A program made the position numbers and the translations under genes. Source: Oricola cellulosilytica (GTDB taxonomy: Bacteria; Pseudomonadota; Alphaproteobacteria; Rhizobiales; Rhizobiaceae). Taken from it: DNA of 64,000 bases. The first letter of the stretch is position 1; the number at the start of each line of letters is the position of its first letter. A model generated the notes under the pieces. That model did no database searches, was not told the origin of the DNA, and worked only from the letters and a program-made list of their open reading frames with translations. Shown here one piece after another: positions 26,908 to 38,747 of this stretch. The stretch covers positions 1 to 64,000 of the forward strand of contig NZ_JAINFK010000007.1 in NCBI RefSeq assembly GCF_019966575.1, written 5' to 3'.

Positions 26908-28887
26908 ATGAATCTCTTTTCGCGATTTAGCCTGGTACGTGTGGTTACCGCGTCTACGGCGCTGATGCTCACACTCGCGCTGCTGACGGTATCGGCGGCA
27001 GTCTACATGATCATCTCGGCGCGGATCGCGGACGAGGCAGTCGCCCGCCAGGACGCAAGCCTTCGCGTCGCGGCGACCATTGTTGAGCGCGACATTCCGG
27101 GAACGGAAGTGACATGGGATGCCGACGGCAACGTCCAGAAGATCGTGATGGAGTCAATTCCAACGGCCTTCGAGCAGCACGACATGATCGACACGATCGG
27201 CCGTATGACAGGCGAGACCGCGACGGTTTTTGCTTGGGAAGAAGAGTCGAGGGACTTCTGGCGGCGCACCACCAACATCATCAAGCCGGACGGCAATCGC
27301 GCCGTCGGCACGCAGCTTGGCCAGAACGGCGCCGTCTACCCGGTCCTGACCGCCGGCAAGACCTTCCGCGGCGAAGCGGTGATCCTGGGCACGCCCTACT
27401 TCACCATTTACGAGCCGATCTATTCGCCGGCCGGCAAGATCATCGGCATACTCTATGCCGGCGTTGAGAAGTCCGTCATCACCGCCCTCGCAAAGGACAT
27501 GACCACCGCCCTGGAGATCGCTTCGCTGCTGGTGCTCGTCGCCTCCGTGATCGGCATGGCGCTGCTGTCGCGGTCGATCCTGCGCCCGATCCCGCAATTG
27601 ACGGAAACCGCGCAGCGCCTCGCCGACGGGGATGTCGAGCTTGAGGTGCCCCATACCGAGGCCCGCAACGAGATCGGCGGCCTGGCACGTGCGCTCGAAG
27701 TGTTCCGCGAGAACGCTCTCGCCAAGGCGGAGATCGAGCGCGAGGCCGAGGAAGCCCGCTCGATGACCGAGTCCGAGCGCCAGGATCGCGAGACCTCGCG
27801 CCGGGAGCGCGAGGAGCGCACCAACGCGGCCGTAACGGCGCTGGGCGAAGGTCTGCGCAAGCTGTCGGCGGGCGATCTGGCGGTCCAGATCGACACGCCC
27901 TTCATGGAGGGGCTGGATTCGCTGCGCACCGACTTCAATGCGTCGGTCGAGCACCTTCGCAAGGCGCTGAGCGACGTTCGCGACACGTCGGAAGCGATCG
28001 AGGGCGGTTCGGCGGAAATGCGCAGCGCGATCGACGAATTGTCGCGCCGTACCGAGCAGCAGGCCGCTTCGCTCGAGGAGACATCCGCCGCGATCGAGGA
28101 GATCACCGCGACGGTCACCAGTGCCGCCGAACGGGCGCGCGAGGCGAGCTCGAAGGTCGGTGCAACCAAGACCGACACCGAAGCCTCAAGCCAGATCGTC
28201 ACCGACGCGGTTGCCGCGATGGGACAGATCGAGAAGGCTTCCTCGGAGATCGCCAAGATCATCGCGGTGATCGACGAGATCGCCTTCCAGACCAACCTGC
28301 TGGCGCTGAATGCCGGCGTCGAGGCGGCGCGCGCCGGGGAAGCCGGCAAGGGCTTTGCGGTTGTCGCGCAGGAAGTGCGCGAACTGGCGCAGCGCTCCGC
28401 CAACGCGGCAAAGGAGATCAAGGAACTGATCACCAAGTCGACGAACGAGGTCTCGGTCGGTGTGGAACTCGTCAACAAGACGGGCGAGGCGCTGCGCGGC
28501 ATCTCCGAGAAGGTCATCGACGTGAACGAGAACATCCAGTCGATCGCCAAGGCCGCTTCCGAGCAGTCGACAGGCCTGAAGGAAATCTCGGTCGCGATAA
28601 CACAGCTCGATGAGGTCACCCAGCGCAACGCCGCAATGGTCGAGGAAACCAATGCGCTCACCCACCGCCTCGGGGATGACTCGACCGGCCTGCAGACGCT
28701 GGTCGCCAAATTCTCGATGGGCGAGCGGACTACGCAGAAAATGAGCGCGCCGGCAGTTCGTGCCGCGGAGGGCAAGACCGACAAGCCGGTGTCGTCACCC
28801 GCACGGGCGATGGTCGGAAATGTCGCCCGCGCATTCGGCGGCAACACGGCCCTCGCGGCCAACAACGACGAGTGGGAAGACTTCTAG
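26908..28887 (+). CDS. Methyl-accepting chemotaxis protein
   Basis: Encodes 659 residues. Two membrane helices (about 11-35 and 202-222) enclose a periplasmic Cache-type sensor; HAMP follows, with a second HAMP-like region, and then the methyl-accepting domain with the tip hairpin [20 protein letters not shown] near residue 458. The last five residues, EWEDF, fit the xWxxF pentapeptide that tethers CheR/CheB. The start at 26908 has TGGAGGGG upstream. The ligand is unknown; a position between aromatic and choline genes hints at nutrient sensing. The 293 bases before it (26615-26907) hold nothing recognisable beyond AT-rich promoter-like sequence. Confidence 0.9.
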   Translation: MNLFSRFSLVRVVTASTALMLTLALLTVSAAVYMIISARIADEAVARQDASLRVAATIVERDIPGTEVTWDADGNVQKIVMESIPTAFEQHDMIDTIGRMTGETATVFAWEEESRDFWRRTTNIIKPDGNRAVGTQLGQNGAVYPVLTAGKTFRGEAVILGTPYFTIYEPIYSPAGKIIGILYAGVEKSVITALAKDMTTALEIASLLVLVASVIGMALLSRSILRPIPQLTETAQRLADGDVELEVPHTEARNEIGGLARALEVFRENALAKAEIEREAEEARSMTESERQDRETSRREREERTNAAVTALGEGLRKLSAGDLAVQIDTPFMEGLDSLRTDFNASVEHLRKALSDVRDTSEAIEGGSAEMRSAIDELSRRTEQQAASLEETSAAIEEITATVTSAAERAREASSKVGATKTDTEASSQIVTDAVAAMGQIEKASSEIAKIIAVIDEIAFQTNLLALNAGVEAARAGEAGKGFAVVAQEVRELAQRSANAAKEIKELITKSTNEVSVGVELVNKTGEALRGISEKVIDVNENIQSIAKAASEQSTGLKEISVAITQLDEVTQRNAAMVEETNALTHRLGDDSTGLQTLVAKFSMGERTTQKMSAPAVRAAEGKTDKPVSSPARAMVGNVARAFGGNTALAANNDEWEDF

Positions 28888-28926
28888 AAAACCGATTTCG
28901 TTACGCCACAGCACCACGGCGGAAAG

Positions 28927-28967
28927 CGGCCGGACAGGGGGAAACGCCGGTCCGGCCGTCTCTTTTT
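28927..28967 (+). terminator. Intrinsic terminator after the chemoreceptor gene
   Basis: A 9-base perfect stem, CGGCCGGAC/GTCCGGCCG, with a 14-base loop is followed by TCTCTTTTT. It lies 39 bases past the stop and just before the convergent betA end. Confidence 0.8.
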
Positions 28968-28997
28968 CCGAGGTAGGGGATCGGCGCCCTGGACGCC

Positions 28998-30671
28998 TCA
29001 GCGATCGGAGTCGCGCCAGCGCGGATTGATCCACGGTTCGGCGTTCTCGGGTGGCAGCGGCGTGCGGCCGAGAATGTGATCCGATGCCTTTTCGCCGACC
29101 ATGATCGAAGGGCCGTTGAGATTGCCGTTGGTGATCCGCGGGAAGACCGAACTGTCGGCGAGGCGTAGACCCTCCACGCCGATCACCCGGCATTGCGGGT
29201 CGACCACGGCCATCGGGTCATCGGTGCGTCCCATCCGGGCCGTGCCGCACGGGTGGTAGGCGCTTTCCACATGAGCGCGGATGAAGTCGTTCAGCTCGTC
29301 GTCCGACTGGACGGTCGCGCCGGGCTGAATTTCCTTGCCGCGGTATTCGTCGAAGGCCTGCTGCCCGAAGATTTCCCGCGTCAGGCGGATGCAGTGGCGG
29401 AAATCGGCCCAGTCCTGCTCGTGGCTCATGTAATTGAACCGGATGGCCGGCGCCTCACGGGGATCGGCCGACTTCAGCGTGACCGAACCGCGCGAGGGCG
29501 AGCGCATTGGACCGACATGTGCCTGGAAGCCGTGGCCCTCGGCCGCTGCCTGTCCGTCGTAGCGCACGGCGATCGGGAGGAAATGATACTGGATGTCCGG
29601 ATATTCGACGCCCGCCTTCGAACGCAGGAAGGCGGCACTCTCGAACTGGTTGGAGGCGCCGGGGCCGGTCTTGGTGAACAGCCACCTTGCGCCCACCCAT
29701 GCCTTGCCGAACAGGTTCCAGTATTTGTAGAGCGTGATCGGCTTGATGCAGGCCTGCTGGATATAGAGTTCGAGATGATCCTGCAGGTTCTGGCCGACGC
29801 CGGGCCTGTCGGCGACGACGCCGATGCCGTGTTCCGCCAGATGCGGGGCAGGGCCGATCCCCGACAGCATCAGCAGTTGCGGGGTGTTGATCGAGGACGC
29901 GGCGATGACGACCTCGCGACGCGCCTGGACGATTTCCGTCCTGCCGCCGCGCTCGATCTCGACGCCGGTGGCGCGGTTTTCCTCGAACACGATGCGGTTG
30001 GCGAGCGCGCGCACGAGCCGGCAATTGTCGCGCTTCAGCGCCGGCTTGAGGTAGGCATTGGCAGTGGACCAGCGGCGGCCTTTCCAGACCGTTTGCTCCA
30101 TCGGCCCGAATCCTTCCTGCTTCTCGCCGTTGTAGTCCGGGGTGAGCTCGAATCCGGCCTGCCCGCCGGCTTTCACGAAGGTGTCGAACAGAGGGTTTTC
30201 CCGCGTGCCGCGCGACACGTGAAGGGGCCCGTTTCTGCCGCGCCAGTCGGGATCGCCCCCGTGACCGCCCGAATGCCAGTTCTCCATGCGCTTGAAATAC
30301 GGAAGCACGTCGGCGTAGGCCCAGCCCGCGGCGCCTTCGTCGGACCAGTGGTCGTAGTCACGGGCGTGACCGCGTACATAGACCATGCCGTTGATCGAGG
30401 AGGAGCCGCCGATCACCCGGCCGCGCGGACAGGCGAGTTGTCGTCCGTCGAGATGCGGCTCGGGTTCCGACTGGTAGCCCCAGTCGTAGCGCCTCATGTT
30501 CATCGGGTAGGAGAGGGCGCCCGGCATCTGAATGAAGGGTCCCGCATCGGTTCCACCCGCCTCGAGCACGATAACCGAGTGCCGGCCGTCTTCCGAGAGC
30601 CGGTAGGCCATGGCCGATCCGGCCGAACCCGATCCGATGATGATGAAATCGGCTTCCAAGGCGTGTTCCAT
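28998..30671 (-). CDS. betA: Choline dehydrogenase BetA
   Basis: Encodes 557 residues of the GMC flavoprotein family. FAD motif [15 protein letters not shown] near the N terminus, [15 protein letters not shown] (GMC signature 1), [16 protein letters not shown] (signature 2) and the catalytic His in HPCGTARMG are all present. It oxidises choline to betaine aldehyde. It follows betB by 4 bases on the same strand (order betI-betB-betA), so the operon is read from betI. Confidence 0.94.
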   Translation of the reverse strand: MEHALEADFIIIGSGSAGSAMAYRLSEDGRHSVIVLEAGGTDAGPFIQMPGALSYPMNMRRYDWGYQSEPEPHLDGRQLACPRGRVIGGSSSINGMVYVRGHARDYDHWSDEGAAGWAYADVLPYFKRMENWHSGGHGGDPDWRGRNGPLHVSRGTRENPLFDTFVKAGGQAGFELTPDYNGEKQEGFGPMEQTVWKGRRWSTANAYLKPALKRDNCRLVRALANRIVFEENRATGVEIERGGRTEIVQARREVVIAASSINTPQLLMLSGIGPAPHLAEHGIGVVADRPGVGQNLQDHLELYIQQACIKPITLYKYWNLFGKAWVGARWLFTKTGPGASNQFESAAFLRSKAGVEYPDIQYHFLPIAVRYDGQAAAEGHGFQAHVGPMRSPSRGSVTLKSADPREAPAIRFNYMSHEQDWADFRHCIRLTREIFGQQAFDEYRGKEIQPGATVQSDDELNDFIRAHVESAYHPCGTARMGRTDDPMAVVDPQCRVIGVEGLRLADSSVFPRITNGNLNGPSIMVGEKASDHILGRTPLPPENAEPWINPRWRDSDR

Positions 30672-30675
30672 TCTC

Positions 30676-32139
30676 TCAGTAGGGGCTGTCGACCGGGCCG
30701 AGCCCGACATAGACGCTCTTCACCTGGCTATAGCTGTCAATCGCAGCGGCCGCGTTTTCGCGGCCGAAGCCGGACGCCTTGACGCCGCCGAACGGCATGC
30801 CGGCGGGCGTCAGATTATAGGCGTTGATCCAGCAGGTTCCGGCCTGAAGGCGCGTTACGGCGCGATGTGCACGTGTTATGTCGCGCGTGAACACGCCGGC
30901 AGCGAGCCCGAACTCGGTGGCGTTCGCGCGGTCGATCACCTCGTCCTCGCTGTCGAAGTCGAGCACGGACATCACCGGTCCGAATATCTCCTCGCGGGCG
31001 ATCGTCATGTCGTCGGTCACGCCGGAAAAGACGGTCGGCTCGATGAAACAACCGTCTTCGAAGCCTTGGATGTTCGGGACATTTCCGCCGATCTCGAGCG
31101 TTGCACCCTCCGTCCGTCCGGTCTCGATATAACCCATCACCTTGTCGCGCTGCGCCGATGAGACCAGCGGTCCCATCTGAACCGCCTCGTCCATCGGGTC
31201 GCCTATCACGATGGCGCGGGTGCGTTCGACCAGCCGCTCGACAAATTTATCGCGGATGCCGCGCTCGACGAAAACGCGTGTGCCGTTGGAGCATATCTGG
31301 CCGCTGGAATAGAAGTTGCCCAGCATCGCCCCGCCGATGGCGTCCTCGATGTCTGCGTCGCCGAAGACGATGAGCGGTGACTTCCCGCCGAGTTCCATCG
31401 TGACATGCCGCAATCCTTCGGCAGCGCCGGCATAGACCTTCCGGCCCGTGGGAACCGAGCCCGTGAGCGACACTTTGGCGACGCGCGGATCGGAAATGAG
31501 CTTGCCGCCGACGTCGCCGAGTCCCTGAATAACGTTGAACAGGCCAGCGGGGGCGCCCGCCTCCACGAGGATTTCCGCGAGCCTGAGCGCAGAGAGCGGC
31601 GTCATCTCCGAAGGCTTGAAGACCATGGCGTTACCGCAGGCAAGCGCCGGGGCGGCCTTCCAACTGGCAATCTGAATCGGATAGTTCCAGGCACCGATGC
31701 CGACGCAGACGCCGAGCGGTTCGCGGCGCGTATAGGCGAAGTCGCGGCCGAACTCCTTCGCCTCGCCGGAAATCGCGTCGGCCAGGCTGCCGAAATATTC
31801 AAGCGCGTCAGCGCCGGATGCGGCGTCGGCAACGAGCGTCTCCTGAAGGGGCTTGCCGGTATCGAAGGTCTCCAGTTCGGAAAGTTCGCGGTTGCGTTCG
31901 CGCATGATGTCCGCGGCGCGCCGAAGCACCCGTCCGCGTTCTACGCCAGCCAATGCTGCCCATTCACGTTGAGCTTCGACCGCGCTCGCAATCGCCTTCT
32001 CGATGATTGCATCGGTTGCGCCGTGCAGGGTGGCGATGGTCTCTCCCGTTGCCGGATAGAGCGTCGGGATCGGCGCTCCTTCCGGGTCATCCAAAGGTTT
32101 TCCGGCGACAAAATGACTCGCTGCGACTTCGACACGCAT
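30676..32139 (-). CDS. betB: Betaine aldehyde dehydrogenase BetB
   Basis: Encodes 487 residues of the aldehyde dehydrogenase superfamily: NAD-binding [11 protein letters not shown], the glutamate motif MELGGKSP and the catalytic Cys in [10 protein letters not shown]. It converts betaine aldehyde to glycine betaine, an osmoprotectant and carbon source. It lies between betI and betA. Confidence 0.94.
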   Translation of the reverse strand: MRVEVAASHFVAGKPLDDPEGAPIPTLYPATGETIATLHGATDAIIEKAIASAVEAQREWAALAGVERGRVLRRAADIMRERNRELSELETFDTGKPLQETLVADAASGADALEYFGSLADAISGEAKEFGRDFAYTRREPLGVCVGIGAWNYPIQIASWKAAPALACGNAMVFKPSEMTPLSALRLAEILVEAGAPAGLFNVIQGLGDVGGKLISDPRVAKVSLTGSVPTGRKVYAGAAEGLRHVTMELGGKSPLIVFGDADIEDAIGGAMLGNFYSSGQICSNGTRVFVERGIRDKFVERLVERTRAIVIGDPMDEAVQMGPLVSSAQRDKVMGYIETGRTEGATLEIGGNVPNIQGFEDGCFIEPTVFSGVTDDMTIAREEIFGPVMSVLDFDSEDEVIDRANATEFGLAAGVFTRDITRAHRAVTRLQAGTCWINAYNLTPAGMPFGGVKASGFGRENAAAAIDSYSQVKSVYVGLGPVDSPY

Positions 32140-32167
32140 TGGCTTGATTGATTCCTGCTGTTTGTCC

Positions 32168-32767
32168 TCAGGCCGCGGCCCGCTGACGTTCCCGTATCAA
32201 GGTGAGGTCCAGATAGTCGAAGACCATTGCCCGGGTGACTGCTTCGCTCTGGGCTTTGCCCGGCAGGGCGTGGCGCAGATAAATGCCATCAATCAGCGCG
32301 CCAAGTCCGGCCGCGATCCTTTCGGCCGCTGGCTTGTTCACCAGTTTGACGAGACAGGAGACAAGATTGGTGTGCAGGCGCTTGCGGTAGATGCGGAGCA
32401 GCCGTGCGACGTCCGGAGAAGTTTGCGCCTGAACATAGAACAAGAGCCAAGCAGCGATAATATCGGGATCAAACTGCTCGTCGGAGAAACAAGCATTGAT
32501 GATCGCGTCCAGGCGCTCACGGGGTGTGTCTGCGGTGGCCAGCCTGACGCGCGCTTCTTCCCCGAACAGGGTCAGGATCTGCCGCATTGCCGCAAGAAAT
32601 ATGCGGTCCTTCGACCCGAAATAATGGTGGGCCAGCGCCGATGACATGCCGGCGCGGCCGGCGATCTGGCTAACCGTCACATCAAGCGAACCGGTACGTC
32701 CGATTTCACGGATCGTCGCGTCAATCAACGCCGTCCGGCGTATCGGTTCCATGCCGTATTTGGGCAT
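32168..32767 (-). CDS. betI: TetR-family choline-responsive repressor BetI
   Basis: Encodes 199 residues: N-terminal TetR helix-turn-helix ([21 protein letters not shown]) and a C-terminal BetI-type domain ending in a helix with [11 protein letters not shown]. BetI represses bet genes and choline uptake until choline binds. It is first in betIBA and divergent from choX. The 115-base region between them has a perfect ATTGAC-CC-GTCAAT palindrome as the probable operator. Confidence 0.92.
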   Translation of the reverse strand: MPKYGMEPIRRTALIDATIREIGRTGSLDVTVSQIAGRAGMSSALAHHYFGSKDRIFLAAMRQILTLFGEEARVRLATADTPRERLDAIINACFSDEQFDPDIIAAWLLFYVQAQTSPDVARLLRIYRKRLHTNLVSCLVKLVNKPAAERIAAGLGALIDGIYLRHALPGKAQSEAVTRAMVFDYLDLTLIRERQRAAA

Positions 32768-32821
32768 CGCCTCACATCAAAAAGCGCTTCAACGGTTGCA
32801 TTTCCGAAAATATCGTTTTTT

Positions 32822-32835
32822 ATTGACCCGTCAAT
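32822..32835. promoter_or_regulatory. Probable BetI operator
   Basis: ATTGAC-CC-GTCAAT is a perfect inverted repeat set in A/T runs between betI and choX. It resembles the ATTG(G)AC-type half sites bound by BetI. Its location would let one repressor control both the oxidation and the uptake units. Confidence 0.65.
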
Positions 32836-32882
32836 CAAGAAAAAATCCGCGATTGGACGGATTACCGAACGGGAGTGACGGT

Positions 32883-33815
32883 ATGACCTTTTTCAAGACC
32901 ACCTTGACCAGCCTGGCCGCGCTCGCCGCGAGCACTGGTATTGCCTTTGCACAATGCGAAGAAGTGACCTTCTCGGACGTCGGCTGGACCGATATCACGG
33001 CGACGACCGCGGCAACCAAGACTGTACTGGAAGCGCTCGGCTATGAAGTCGACGTGAAGGTTCTGTCGGTGCCGGTGACATACGCCTCGATGAAGTCGGG
33101 CGATGTAGACGTGTTTCTCGGCAATTGGATGCCGACCATGGAAGGCGATATCGCTCCATACCGCGAGGATGGCAGCGTCGTCACTGTTCGCGAGAACCTC
33201 GAAGGCGCGAAATATACGCTGGCGGTCAACAAGGCGGCCGCCGATCTCGGCATTGCCGATTTTGCCGACATCGCCAAACACAAGGACGCGCTGGACGGCA
33301 AGATCTACGGCATCGAGCCCGGGAATGACGGCAACCGGCTGATCATCGACATGATCGAGTCCGACGCGTTCGGCCTGAAGGGCTTCGAAGTGGCGGAAAG
33401 TTCGGAGCAGGGCATGCTGGCGCAGGTCGACCGCGCGTCGAAGCGCGACGAGCCGATCGTCTTCCTGGGTTGGGAACCCCATCCGATGAACGCCAATTTC
33501 GAAATGAGCTACCTCACCGGTGGCGATGATTATTTCGGTCCGGATCTGGGCGGCGCGACGGTCTATACCAACACCCGCGCCGGCTTTGCCGAAGAATGCC
33601 CGAACGTCGGCGCGCTTCTCGGCAATCTCAAGTTCACGCTCGAGATGGAAAACGAGATCATGGGCGCGATCCTCAACGACGGCACTGATCAGGACGAGGC
33701 CGCCGCGGCCTGGCTCAAGGCCAATCCCGGTGTTCTCGATACGTGGCTCGATGGCGTGACCACCATCGACGGCGGGGACGCTATGGCTGCCGTCAAAGCC
33801 GACCTGGGTCTTTGA
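32883..33815 (+). CDS. choX: Choline ABC transporter substrate-binding protein ChoX
   Basis: Encodes 310 residues with a signal peptide ending near residue 23 (AFA|Q). The aromatic residues of the choline cage are found in VGWTD, GNWMPTME and LGWEPHPMN, as in Sinorhizobium ChoX. It delivers choline to ChoWV. GGGAGTGACGGT precedes the ATG. A strong hairpin follows before choW, which could keep the binding protein more abundant than the membrane parts. Confidence 0.92.
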   Translation: MTFFKTTLTSLAALAASTGIAFAQCEEVTFSDVGWTDITATTAATKTVLEALGYEVDVKVLSVPVTYASMKSGDVDVFLGNWMPTMEGDIAPYREDGSVVTVRENLEGAKYTLAVNKAAADLGIADFADIAKHKDALDGKIYGIEPGNDGNRLIIDMIESDAFGLKGFEVAESSEQGMLAQVDRASKRDEPIVFLGWEPHPMNANFEMSYLTGGDDYFGPDLGGATVYTNTRAGFAEECPNVGALLGNLKFTLEMENEIMGAILNDGTDQDEAAAAWLKANPGVLDTWLDGVTTIDGGDAMAAVKADLGL

Positions 33816-33828
33816 TGACCGATTTGAC

Positions 33829-33850
33829 GCCCCGGGCTCTTGCCCGGGGC
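33829..33850 (+). other. Strong intercistronic hairpin between choX and choW
   Basis: A perfect 9-base stem, GCCCCGGGC/GCCCGGGGC, closes a 4-base loop 13 bases after the choX stop. There is no T-run, so it is more likely an mRNA-stabilising or partial-attenuation element than a full terminator. Confidence 0.7.
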
Positions 33851-33912
33851 GTATCGAGCGTCGGGGCGCGATACCCCTCATCTCCACGCCGCATATCTGA
33901 AGGATACCGGGC

Positions 33913-34752
33913 ATGGATTGGCTGACCGACTCAAAAATTCCCGTTGGGCAGAGCGCCAAGGCGGTGTTCGAGTGGCTCCAGACCCATGCCGGGTGGTTTT
34001 TCGACGGCCTCGCCGCCGCCATGGAAATGCTGATCGAGGCGCTGCTCTGGATCATGCAGACGCCCCATCCGCTGGTGGTCGTCGCGGCGATTGTGGCGAT
34101 CACTTACGGTCTCCAGCGCAACTGGAAGACCGCCGCCTTCGTTCTGGTCGGATTTCTGTTCATCCTCAACCAGGGCTACTGGGAGGAGACGACCGAGAGC
34201 CTGACGCTGGTGCTATCGGCTTGCGTCGTTTGCATGGCCGTCGGAGTTCCGATCGGCATCGCCTCCGCGCACCGGCCGAGACTCTATCAATTCATGCGGC
34301 CGGTTCTCGACCTCATGCAGACCTTGCCGACTTTCGTCTATCTCATTCCGGCAATTGTGTTTTTTGGCATCGGGATGGTGCCTGGCCTGATCGCGACCGT
34401 GATTTTCGTCCTGCCCGCGCCCATCCGCCTTACCCACCTCGGCGTTTCCTCGACGCCGCAGCCCTTGCTCGAGGCGGCAGACGCCTTCGGCGCGACGCCG
34501 ACCCAGAAGCTGTGGCGGGTGGAACTGCCGTCGGCGCTTCCGCAGATCATGACCGGCCTGAACCAGACGATCATGCTGTCGCTGTCGATGGTGGTCATCG
34601 CGGCGCTTGTCGGGGCCGATGGCCTAGGCGTGCCGGTGGTCCGCGCATTGAACTCGGTCAACACGGCGCTGGGCTTCGAAAGTGGCTTCATCATCGTCGT
34701 CGTCGCCATCATGCTGGACCGCATGTTGCGAATCGAGCAGGGGAGCAAGTGA
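33913..34752 (+). CDS. choW: Choline ABC transporter permease ChoW
   Basis: Encodes 279 residues with about six membrane helices and the ProW-type coupling loop (LEAADAFGATPTQKLWRVELP). It forms the membrane channel for choline together with ChoV and ChoX. The ATG is preceded by AAGGATACCGGGC; the stop overlaps the choV start (TGATG). Confidence 0.92.
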   Translation: MDWLTDSKIPVGQSAKAVFEWLQTHAGWFFDGLAAAMEMLIEALLWIMQTPHPLVVVAAIVAITYGLQRNWKTAAFVLVGFLFILNQGYWEETTESLTLVLSACVVCMAVGVPIGIASAHRPRLYQFMRPVLDLMQTLPTFVYLIPAIVFFGIGMVPGLIATVIFVLPAPIRLTHLGVSSTPQPLLEAADAFGATPTQKLWRVELPSALPQIMTGLNQTIMLSLSMVVIAALVGADGLGVPVVRALNSVNTALGFESGFIIVVVAIMLDRMLRIEQGSK

Positions 34753-35786
34753 TGGGCGACGCGGTCATCTTCGACAAGGTTTCCATCGTCTTCGGCCGCT
34801 CGCCGGAAGATGCCCTGCCGTTGATGGACGAGGGCAAGGACCGCGCGGAAATCCAGCAGAAGACCGATCAGATTCTCGGCGTTCACGACTGCGATCTGAA
34901 AGTCCGGTCCGGCGAGATACTTGTGCTTATGGGGCTTTCCGGATCTGGCAAGTCGACGCTTCTGCGCGCCGTCAACGGCCTGAACCACGTCGTCCGGGGC
35001 AGGGTCCTGGTCGATGGCGGCGACGCCATGGTCGACATCACAAATGCCGATGCGGCGACGCTGCGTTCGATACGGCGCAAACGCGTCTCCATGGTTTTCC
35101 AGCAATTCGGTCTGCTGCCGTGGCGGAACGTTCTGGACAATGTCGCATTCGGTCTTGAGCTGTCCGGTGCTCCACATGCCGAGCGGGAAAAAAAGGCGCG
35201 CGCGCAACTGGACATGGTCGGCCTGACCGACTGGGCCGGCCACAAGGTGTCGGAGCTGTCCGGGGGCATGCAGCAGCGCGTCGGGCTGGCGCGGGCGTTT
35301 GCCACAGAGGCGCCGATCCTCCTCATGGACGAACCGTTCTCGGCGCTTGATCCGCTGATCAGGACGAGGCTGCAGGACGAGTTGGTGGATCTTCAGAAAA
35401 ACCTGAAGCGCACGATCATCTTCGTCAGCCACGATCTCGACGAGGCATTCAAGATCGGCGACCGCATCGCGATCATGGAAGGCGGGCGGATCGTGCAGTG
35501 CGGAACGCCGCAGGAGATCATTCGCAATCCAGCCAACGACTATGTCGCCGATTTCGTCGCGCATATGAACCCGCTGGGAGTGCTGTGTGCCGAAGACGTG
35601 ATGCAGGATGGCCAGGCGCCCGAAGGCGCGCCCAAGGTCGAGCACGACACGAGCGTCGCCGAGATCATGGATCTTTGTCTCGAGAGCGGCGGCTCGCTTC
35701 AGGTCATGCGCGATGGCGCGCCCGTCGGCGTGATCACGGCACGCAGTATCCTGAGCGGCGTTGCCGGCAATCAGAAGGTGGCGTGA
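34752..35786 (+). CDS. choV: Choline ABC transporter ATP-binding protein ChoV
   Basis: Encodes 344 residues: Walker A GLSGSGKST, Q-loop FQQFGLLPW, signature LSGGMQQR, Walker B ILLMDEPFSALD and the switch His in FVSHDLDEA. The last 70 residues are a short CBS-like regulatory tail, as in ProV/OpuA types. The initial insertion (SPEDALPLMDEGKDRAEIQQ) is typical of the choline subgroup. The gene starts within the choW stop. Confidence 0.92.
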   Translation: MGDAVIFDKVSIVFGRSPEDALPLMDEGKDRAEIQQKTDQILGVHDCDLKVRSGEILVLMGLSGSGKSTLLRAVNGLNHVVRGRVLVDGGDAMVDITNADAATLRSIRRKRVSMVFQQFGLLPWRNVLDNVAFGLELSGAPHAEREKKARAQLDMVGLTDWAGHKVSELSGGMQQRVGLARAFATEAPILLMDEPFSALDPLIRTRLQDELVDLQKNLKRTIIFVSHDLDEAFKIGDRIAIMEGGRIVQCGTPQEIIRNPANDYVADFVAHMNPLGVLCAEDVMQDGQAPEGAPKVEHDTSVAEIMDLCLESGGSLQVMRDGAPVGVITARSILSGVAGNQKVA

Positions 35787-35792
35787 AGCGCG

Positions 35793-36790
<998 letters not shown>

Positions 36791-36794
<4 letters not shown>

Positions 36795-37798
36795 CGGGCA
36801 CTCTCCAATTCCGGCACGCCGGGATGGCCGGTCGGCACACCCTCCTTCAGCGGGTAGTTGCACAGCGCGTATCCGAATTCCGGACCCTGGCGCTCGACCG
36901 TCTGCCGGCAGAGATCGGTGGCGAACCGGCAGCGGGGCGAGAACAGGCAACCGGCCGGCCGGTCTCCCTGACCGGGCACGACGCCGGGGATCGAAGGCAG
37001 CCGGCCATGGCGGGTTGCGCGCTCGGGAAGGGCCGAGAGAAGCGCTTGCGTGTAGGGATGATGCGGGTCGTCGAAGAGTTCGCGCACGCGCTGTTCCTCG
37101 ACCTTTTGCCCCGCATACTGGACCTGCACCCGCTCGGCGGTTTCCGCCACGACTCCCATGTCATGGGTGATCAGGATGAGGCCCATGTCGTTCTTCTTCT
37201 GGAGACCGATCAGCAGATCGAGAATCTGCGCCTGAATGGTGACGTCGAGCGCGGTGGTCGGCTCGTCGGCGATCAGCAGTTTCGGGTTGCAGGCGAGCGC
37301 CATTGCGATCATCACGCGCTGACTCATCCCGCCTGACAATTGGTGCGGAAACTGGGAGAGGCGTTTTTCGGGGGCCGGGATGCCGACCAGCTTCAGCAGC
37401 TCGATCGAGCGTTCGCGGCGCTCGGCGCGGCCCATGCCGAGATGCACCCGCAGGGTTTCGCCGATCTGGAAGCCGACCGTGAAACAGGGATTGAGGCTCG
37501 ACATCGGCTCCTGAAAGATCATCGCGATATCGCGGCCGATGATTTCGCGGCGCTGCCGGTCCGACATCGACAGAATGTCCCTTCCGTCGAAGCGCATCGT
37601 GTCGGCGGTCACCGTGGCGGTCCACGGCAGCAACCCCATCAGGGCCAGCATCGAGACGGATTTGCCCGAACCGGATTCGCCCACGATCGACAGGATTTCG
37701 CCCCGGTCGCAGACGAGCGACACCTCGTCCACCGCCCTGAACTCCCCGCCGGAGGTGGCGAACGTGACGGACAGGTTTTCGATTTCGAGGAGGGCCAT
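36791..37798 (-). CDS. dppD: Peptide ABC transporter ATP-binding protein (DppD-like)
   Basis: Encodes 335 residues: Walker A VGESGSGKSV, FQEPMSSLNP, signature LSGGMSQR, Walker B LLIADEPTTALD and the C-terminal PRCRFATDLC domain. It is the second ATPase that pairs with DppF. The start at 37798 has an AGG-containing site; the gap to dppC is 4 bases. Confidence 0.9.
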
Positions 37799-37802
37799 CG
37801 GA

Positions 37803-38738
37803 TCAGCTCTGCTTGAGTTTCGGGTCGAGCGCGTCACGCAGGCCGTCGCCCATCAGGTTGATGGCGAGCACGGTGACCAGAATGGCGAGGCCCGGGAACG
37901 TGACCACCCACGGTGCGCGCAGGATGAATTCCCGCGCCTCGGCCAGCATCGTGCCCCATTCCGGTGTCGGCGGCTGGGCGCCCATGCCGAGGAAGCCAAG
38001 CGCTGCGGCGTCGAGAATGGCGTTGGAGAAGGCCAGCGTCGCCTGCACGATCAGCGGCGCCAGGCAATTCGGCAGGATGGTCACGAACATCAGTCGCAGC
38101 TTGCTGGCCCCGGCGACCCGCGCCGAAATGACGTATTCGCGGTTGCGCTCGGAAAGAACCGAGGCCCGCGTCAGCCGCACGAAATGCGGCTGGAGGATGA
38201 GCGCGATGGCTATCATCGCATTCATGAGGCCAGGCCCGAGGATCGCCACAAGCACGAGTGCCAGGAGCAGCGAGGGAAATGCCAGGATAACATCCATCAC
38301 ACGCATGATGGCGGTGTCGATCCAGCCGCCGAAGAAACCGGCAATGAGACCGACCACTACGCCGACGGTGACTGAAAGCGTCACGACGACGACGCCGATG
38401 AACAGAGAAAACCGGGCGCCGTAGATCAGCCGCGAGAGGATGTCACGGCCGACTGCATCCGTGCCGAGCGCATAGGTCCATGAACCACCGTCGGCCCAGA
38501 TCGGTGGGAGGAGCAGCGCGTCGCGGTTCTGCAGCGTCGGGCTGTGTGGCGCCAGAAGAGGCGCGAGAACGGCAATGAGGACCACGATCGTGAAAATGGC
38601 CAGACCGATCACGGCTCCGCGGTTCTGGCGGAAGTAGAACCAGAACTCCCTGAGCATGGCGCCACGCATCGCCCAGGCGGTCGTGGGGCCTGCGGGCTTG
38701 GTTCCTGCTGCTGCTTCTTGCGCTTCGATATGAACCAC
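37803..38738 (-). CDS. dppC: Peptide ABC transporter permease (DppC-like)
   Basis: Encodes 311 residues with six helices and a DppC-type cytoplasmic N terminus. The loop YVISARVAGASKLRLMFVTILP is the EAA motif that contacts the ATPase. Translation starts at GTG 38738, with AAGG upstream. It lies 9 bases after dppB. Confidence 0.9.
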   Translation of the reverse strand: MVHIEAQEAAAGTKPAGPTTAWAMRGAMLREFWFYFRQNRGAVIGLAIFTIVVLIAVLAPLLAPHSPTLQNRDALLLPPIWADGGSWTYALGTDAVGRDILSRLIYGARFSLFIGVVVVTLSVTVGVVVGLIAGFFGGWIDTAIMRVMDVILAFPSLLLALVLVAILGPGLMNAMIAIALILQPHFVRLTRASVLSERNREYVISARVAGASKLRLMFVTILPNCLAPLIVQATLAFSNAILDAAALGFLGMGAQPPTPEWGTMLAEAREFILRAPWVVTFPGLAILVTVLAINLMGDGLRDALDPKLKQS

Positions 38739-38747
38739 TGGATTGCC

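Noticed and set aside
27453-30782. Very long open frames antisense to the chemoreceptor gene and to betA (up to 529 codons)
   Set aside because: They oppose well-conserved genes with full motif sets; high GC makes antisense frames open by chance, and their translations show no domains.
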